From Mariprofundaceae bacterium (GTDB lineage: Bacteria; Pseudomonadota; Zetaproteobacteria; Mariprofundales; Mariprofundaceae), in NCBI GenBank assembly GCA_030950835.1, contig JAUZQU010000048.1:1-10028 (forward strand): a DNA stretch of 10,028 nt, read 5' to 3'. Both the position numbers and the translations under genes were made by a program. Of this stretch, positions 6,845 to 10,028 are shown one piece after another; the first letter of the stretch is position 1, and each line of letters begins with the position of its first letter. A model generated the notes under the pieces. The model saw only the letters and a program-made list of their open reading frames with translations, did no database searches and was not told the origin of the DNA.

Positions 6845-7474
6845 TCAAAATAAATCCACTTCGCCAGACACAGGTTTCGAATCAATGGTGTGTAAGTAGT
6901 TGGCTTCACGTTCACAAATTTTGTTCACATGCATAGATTTCAGTGTTTTCATCAATACACGCCCTGTTTGAGGGAAATAATAGATTTTCCGTGGTGCATT
7001 GCCGCCTACATGATGTCCCACGACTTTTAAATTTTCCTCTTTCAAATATTCCCGTACAAAACGAATATTATCCGCCCCCACATCCCCCATTTTCGCCAAC
7101 ATACGTCCGCCACCAAAAATCTTAATCTCCAAGTTGCGTTTAGAGCCACCATGTTTAATAATATCGTTGATTAAATGCTCCATAGCATAATTACCATAAC
7201 GTTCTGCCGAAGATACAGGCGCACTTTGCCATGCTTGTTTATCTTTATGATGAATAGGCAGCATAAAATGGTTAATACCACCCAGCCCCAGCTCAACATC
7301 CCGAATACATGCTGAAATACACGAGCCCAACACCGTATAAATCGCTTCATTTTGGTCTGTAATATAATAGTCACCAGGCTGCACTTTGGCGCAAAAGACA
7401 TCATGTGCGCCATACCAATGGCGGCTAATATGTTCAAAGCCAGGGATGGTGGGTGGCATGGCTGGTCTTTTCAT
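6845..7474 (-). CDS. cheD: CheD, chemoreceptor glutamine deamidase
   Basis: CheD converts specific receptor Gln to Glu, and in some systems partners with CheC or other proteins to adjust CheY-P. The 209 residues contain the family core: catalytic Cys52 in TVLGSCISACIRD, His69 in GGINHFMLP, the Gly-rich IFGGGRML segment, and the late VGGNAPRKIYYFPQTGRVLMK stretch split here as VGGNAPRK then IYYFPQTGRV. An N-terminal extension of about 25 residues precedes the core. The C-terminus ends SGEVDLF, nearly the same as the GEVELF end of the CheZ-like protein downstream. The start overlaps the cheR stop (ATGA at 7471-7474) and has an AAGGAG site seven bases upstream, so translation is coupled to cheR. 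No CheC gene is visible in the window. Confidence 0.95.
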   Translation of the reverse strand: MKRPAMPPTIPGFEHISRHWYGAHDVFCAKVQPGDYYITDQNEAIYTVLGSCISACIRDVELGLGGINHFMLPIHHKDKQAWQSAPVSSAERYGNYAMEHLINDIIKHGGSKRNLEIKIFGGGRMLAKMGDVGADNIRFVREYLKEENLKVVGHHVGGNAPRKIYYFPQTGRVLMKTLKSMHVNKICEREANYLHTIDSKPVSGEVDLF

Positions 7475-8316
7475 GCCTTCACTCCTTGGTTTTGGTAAAT
7501 GGTATTGCCAATCAGTTTAAAGTCATCATTGACCCGAAATAAAGACTCCGAATGCCCAATGAATAAATGCCCTTGTGGTATCAAAGCACCTGCATAACGT
7601 TGGCAAAGCTTGGCTTTGGTCGCATGGTCAAAATAAATAATCACATTGCGGCAGAAAATAAAGTCAAACTCACCTTGCATAGGCCAATCATGCAAAAGAT
7701 TAAGTTGTTTAAAGGTAATCATATCCTTTAATTGTTGGGCTACCCTCACCTTGCCCGAATTTGCCCCCGAACCCTGCTTAAACCAGCGTTTAATCAAACT
7801 TTTATCGACTTTTTCAAGGCGGTTAAGGTCATAAATACCCTTGGCTGAATGTTCAACCATCTGGCTATCTAAATCGGTAGCCAGAATTTTCACATCCCAA
7901 TATGCTGGCAGTAAATCAACAATGGTCATCGCAATGGAATAAGGCTCTTCACCACTAGAACAACCCGCAGACCAAATACGAATCTTCTGCTCACCCTTTT
8001 TCTTTTTCTCTGCCAATAAAGCTGGCATCAACACATCTTTGATATATTCAAAATGATGTTTTTCACGGAAAAATGCTGTTAAATTGGTGGTAATCGCATT
8101 GGTAAACTCTTCTAACTCTGCATCATGCCCTGATTGAATCAGCTCGATATATTCATCAAATGTCGCCAAACCAAGCGCACGAATACGCCGCACCATTCTC
8201 GAATAGACCAGCTCTTCTTTGCCTTCTTTGAGGTGTATGCCAGTATGTTGATACACCAGCTTGGCAATATGCTTAAAGTGTCGATCCGAGAAGTGATATT
8301 CATGTTGCGCCGACAT
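7471..8316 (-). CDS. cheR: CheR, SAM-dependent chemoreceptor methyltransferase
   Basis: CheR transfers methyl from S-adenosylmethionine to receptor glutamates. With ATG at 8316 the protein has 281 residues, normal for the family. The N-terminal helical domain (about 10-75) includes GIHLKEGKEELVYSRMVRRI. The catalytic domain follows: TNLTAFFRE at 78-86, SAM-binding IWSAGCSSGEEPYS at 114-127, ATDLD at 146-150, the FCRNVIIYFD strand at 221-230 and GHSESL at 254-259. The region around 155-200 corresponds to the beta-subdomain that grips the receptor tether peptide in tethering-competent CheR proteins, which fits the xWxxF tail on the receptor at the right edge. A longer reading frame from 8394 would run into the STAS gene and adds 26 non-homologous residues; GAGGA seven bases before 8316 settles the start. 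Confidence 0.96.
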   Translation of the reverse strand: MSAQHEYHFSDRHFKHIAKLVYQHTGIHLKEGKEELVYSRMVRRIRALGLATFDEYIELIQSGHDAELEEFTNAITTNLTAFFREKHHFEYIKDVLMPALLAEKKKKGEQKIRIWSAGCSSGEEPYSIAMTIVDLLPAYWDVKILATDLDSQMVEHSAKGIYDLNRLEKVDKSLIKRWFKQGSGANSGKVRVAQQLKDMITFKQLNLLHDWPMQGEFDFIFCRNVIIYFDHATKAKLCQRYAGALIPQGHLFIGHSESLFRVNDDFKLIGNTIYQNQGVKA

Positions 8317-8323
8317 CGTTAAG

Positions 8324-8328
8324 TCCTC
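8324..8328 (-). promoter_or_regulatory. Ribosome binding site deciding the cheR start at 8316
   Basis: GAGGA on the minus strand lies seven bases before ATG 8316, in the 25-base gap after the STAS stop. It rules against the upstream in-frame ATG at 8394. Confidence 0.65.
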
Positions 8329-8341
8329 AATCTCATCGCCT

Positions 8342-8881
8342 TCATTGCGGCAACTGTAAACTTGCTGCCAAACCCAAGGTCGTGGCAGTCTCACACAAAC
8401 CTACTGAAGGGTTTTTCCATAAGAACTCACGATCCATATTTTTTGTCTTTTGCACAAAAGCATACAACAACTGCACCGCTGCCGTATCCACACGCCCTAC
8501 TTCAGCCGCATCCAACGTAATCACACCTTGTTTAGCCAAGGCAGACTTTAATTGGCTGTGTAAATCATGTGCTGTTTGTATGGTTAAATCGCCTTGTAAA
8601 CAAGTCACTGCGGTCTCGTCAAGCGTTTGAACAGCCGTGTCCAGCGCCTCGCCTACAGTGGTAGTTTCGACTTCATTTACTGTTTTTTCGACCATTTCTA
8701 CTGTATTTTCACTGTTTTCAGCCTGATTTGCCATGTTTTTCACTTGCTGCTCAGCTTGTTTATCACCCTCATCGGATTGCACCTCGTCTTTTTTAGCCTC
8801 AACAGGCTCAACAGCCGCATCTTCATGAATCCAAGCCAATGGGTCATGCCCTATCATCGATTTCTTCTTATTTTTACTCAT
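8342..8881 (-). CDS. STAS-domain protein with basic N-terminus and acidic linker
   Basis: The 179-residue protein has three parts. Residues 1-9 are Lys-rich (MSKNKKKSM), followed by a compact hydrophobic motif, IGHDPLAWIHED at 10-21. Residues about 22-85 are a Glu/Lys/Gln-rich, probably disordered linker. Residues about 90-176 are a STAS fold: CLQGDLTIQTAHDLHSQL, then VITLDAAEVGRVDTAAVQLL, then LGLAASLQL. At the position of the phosphorylatable Ser of anti-sigma-factor antagonists it has Thr133 after Asp132, so phospho-control is possible but uncertain. STAS proteins occur in several chemotaxis operons, where I recall roles linked to CheA or array function; none is proven here. The start overlaps the parA stop (ATGA), with AGGA seven bases upstream. 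Tight coupling to parA suggests a joint job in array positioning, which is inference. Confidence 0.8.
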   Translation of the reverse strand: MSKNKKKSMIGHDPLAWIHEDAAVEPVEAKKDEVQSDEGDKQAEQQVKNMANQAENSENTVEMVEKTVNEVETTTVGEALDTAVQTLDETAVTCLQGDLTIQTAHDLHSQLKSALAKQGVITLDAAEVGRVDTAAVQLLYAFVQKTKNMDREFLWKNPSVGLCETATTLGLAASLQLPQ

Positions 8882-9630
8882 GGTTTTGTCCTATCTTGCA
8901 CAATATCTTCGGCTAATGTTGCATAATCTTTGGCTGCTGGGCATGAGGCATCATATTCAAAGATAGTTTGCCCAAAACCAGGGGAAACTGCCAAAGCTGC
9001 CAACTCACGAATCACAGTTTGTAACACAGCATGGGGGAAATATGCCTGTAGTTTCTCCAATACTTCTTTACCCAGCGTACGGCGGCGATGAAAGCGGGTC
9101 ACCACGAAACGGTGTTGCAAGGTATGCCCTAATTTATCTTCAAAGTTTTTGAGCGTACTCATCAAATACGACACACCCTGCAAACCAAAATAATCTGCGC
9201 TCACAGGAATCAGAATCTCATCCACGGCATACAAACTGTTCATCACCAACATACCCGCTGATGGCGGGCTATCAATCAAGATGAAGTCCCAATCTTGTTC
9301 GGGCAACAATGATGCTCGCAAACGTTCACCCCTACCTTCTGCTGCCCCCAAAATTTCCACATCACAAAGGCGCACACCCGCAGGCACCAAAAAAAGATTG
9401 TTGCGCACCTCAAGCATATGTGCCTTAAGACTTTCTCCGTCCAACAATGCCGCGTCTAAACCCGTACAATCCCTTGGGTTAACATTCAACCCTGCTGTCA
9501 AATGTGCTTGGGGATCCATATCCAAAACCAAAATACGTTTGCCCTGTAATGCCAAGGCATGTGCAATATTCAATACGGTAGTGGTTTTACCAACACCACC
9601 TTTTTGATTGATAATTGCAATTTTCCGCAT
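8878..9630 (-). CDS. ParA-family ATPase, likely chemotaxis-array positioning (ParC/PpfA type)
   Basis: The 250-residue protein is a deviant-Walker ATPase. Signature-Lys Walker A is KGGVGKTT at 10-17, Walker A' is VLDMDPQ at 35-41, and Walker B is FILIDSPPS at 116-124. A basic patch TRFHRRRTLGKEV (178-190) could contribute to nonspecific DNA binding, and the end has the usual SPGFGQTIFEYD segment at 216-227. ParA proteins form ATP-dependent gradients on nucleoid or pole that distribute cargo. Those encoded in chemotaxis operons (ParC in Vibrio, PpfA in Rhodobacter) place receptor arrays. No parB lies next to it, and the gene is between mcp and STAS/cheR, which favours an array role over plasmid or chromosome partitioning. 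AAGGAG lies eight bases before the ATG. It probably dimerises with ATP in the cytoplasm; its stimulating partner is unknown. Confidence 0.92.
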   Translation of the reverse strand: MRKIAIINQKGGVGKTTTVLNIAHALALQGKRILVLDMDPQAHLTAGLNVNPRDCTGLDAALLDGESLKAHMLEVRNNLFLVPAGVRLCDVEILGAAEGRGERLRASLLPEQDWDFILIDSPPSAGMLVMNSLYAVDEILIPVSADYFGLQGVSYLMSTLKNFEDKLGHTLQHRFVVTRFHRRRTLGKEVLEKLQAYFPHAVLQTVIRELAALAVSPGFGQTIFEYDASCPAAKDYATLAEDIVQDRTKP

Positions 9631-9799
9631 GGTTTTGACTCCTTATCCACCCAAATACACCTGTATAAAGCTTTCTCTTCGCTGAGCAGACCTTACACCA
9701 TGCTCTTTTTCTACTACGCTGATATTCAACAGGCTCTTTCGAACATCAAATGCGGCTGGCACACCACCTCACAGCAATGTGCCCATCGTCTGCTTATGC
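9631..9799 (-). other. Intergenic region between mcp end and parA
   Basis: These 169 bases hold no supported ORF. On the minus strand, GGCACA/TGTGCC (arms at 9778-9783 and 9758-9763, 14-base loop) forms a weak hairpin 17 bases after the mcp stop, without a U-tract. The AAGGAG site of parA is at the far end. A TTTATAC stretch upstream of parA could be a -10 element, but I find no matching -35. A promoter for parA-cheR-cheD-cheB may lie here, or the mcp may read through. Confidence 0.4.
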
Positions 9800-10028
9800 C
9801 TAGAACTCATTCCATTCATCGCTGCTTGCCTCGGACTTTGTTTGTTGCGCAGCCGCCTCTTTTTTGCTTGAGCGAGCGGCTGTCTTTTTACCCTTGCTGC
9901 TTTTTTGTTGATTGGCGGTCTTCGTTTTTCTTTTCTCTTGTTGATTCTCATCATCCAAGGTGAAACCCTTCATCATTTGCTGCATATCACCTGCTTGGTC
10001 ATCAAGCCCTTCCGCCGCCGCCGCAGCT
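9800..10028 (-). CDS. Methyl-accepting chemotaxis protein, C-terminal end only, with CheR/CheB tether
   Basis: The frame is open from the right edge to TAG at 9800-9802, so only about 75 residues of the 3' end are seen. It begins AAAAAEGLDDQAGDMQQMMK followed by GFTLDD. This matches the last methylation-helix segment of chemoreceptors (the AA..LxxQA..L...V..F pattern). Next comes a flexible tail of about 45 residues rich in Lys, Gln, Ala and Ser, ending DEWNEF. EWNEF fits the xWxxF pentapeptide (NWETF in E. coli Tar) that tethers CheR and CheB near the receptor. The receptor lies directly upstream of parA, cheR, cheD and cheB, so it is probably a main client of this adaptation module. Ligand-binding and membrane parts are outside the window, so whether it is membrane-bound or soluble cannot be told. 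Confidence 0.85.
   Translation of the reverse strand, partial: AAAAAEGLDDQAGDMQQMMKGFTLDDENQQEKRKTKTANQQKSSKGKKTAARSSKKEAAAQQTKSEASSDEWNEF

Noticed and set aside
8317..8394. Longer cheR start at ATG 8394, adding 26 residues
   Set aside because: It lies inside the STAS gene, the added residues do not resemble CheR, and GAGGA is placed correctly for ATG 8316.
9758..9783. Hairpin after the mcp stop as a terminator
   Set aside because: Only six base pairs with a 14-base loop and no U-tract on the transcribed strand.
9559..9963. Plus-strand open frame of 134 codons across the parA start and mcp end
   Set aside because: It runs antisense to two genes with clear motifs, and its product is Cys/Phe/Ser-rich without recognisable features.
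1..10028. Mobile elements, CRISPR arrays, tRNA or rRNA genes
   Set aside because: No transposase motifs, terminal inverted repeats, regularly spaced direct repeats or RNA gene signatures were seen.

Overview
The window comes from a flagellated, chemotactic proteobacterium with moderate, slightly AT-leaning base composition. Two gene groups converge. The right-hand two thirds (minus strand) is a chemotaxis adaptation and array-positioning operon. The left-hand third (plus strand) ends in a regulator pair that resembles the flagellar activator FlbD and its partner FliX, a pair best known from Alphaproteobacteria. The base composition and gene mix do not look like a typical high-GC alphaproteobacterium. 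My best guess is a deep-branching proteobacterium such as Zetaproteobacteria (Mariprofundus or Ghiorsea type) or a relative. That assignment is inference; the sequence alone does not prove it.

Plus strand, 1-3640: the 3' part of a large TPR-like helical-repeat protein (5' end outside the window) overlaps by ATGA with a sigma-54 activator of FlbD type. Eleven bases later comes a 131-residue FliX-like protein. A 94-base spacer with small inverted repeats follows, then a 37-codon ORF for a small hydrophobic protein with a strong ribosome binding site. A 12-bp hairpin at 3653-3683 separates this group from the convergent operon and may terminate both.

Minus strand, read from 10028 down to 3702: the C-terminal end of a methyl-accepting chemotaxis protein with a CheR/CheB tether pentapeptide; a ParA-type ATPase; a STAS-domain protein with a long acidic N-terminal linker; CheR; CheD; CheB; a soluble helical protein carrying a CheZ-like DxxxQ motif; and a diguanylate cyclase with an intact GGEEF and inhibitory site. 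Gaps from parA onward are 36 bases or less, and three junctions are start/stop overlaps (parA/STAS ATGA, cheR/cheD ATGA, CheZ-like/GGDEF TTGA), so parA to the cyclase reads as one transcription unit. CheA, CheW and CheY are not in the window and probably lie upstream of the mcp end.

How the genes fit together: CheR and CheB set receptor methylation and can be tethered by the receptor tail, and CheD deamidates receptors. The CheZ-like protein may drain phosphate from CheY. ParA, with the STAS protein as a possible partner, may position the array. The cyclase would link the same operon to c-di-GMP and the motile/sessile decision. Starts were revised where the ribosome binding site demanded it: cheR starts at 8316, the CheZ-like gene at 5707, and the cyclase uses TTG at 4697. 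Notable points are the FlbD/FliX-like pair, the DxxxQ protein, and a similar acidic C-terminal tail (GE-V-E/D-LF) on CheD and the CheZ-like protein, with a weaker version on the cyclase.
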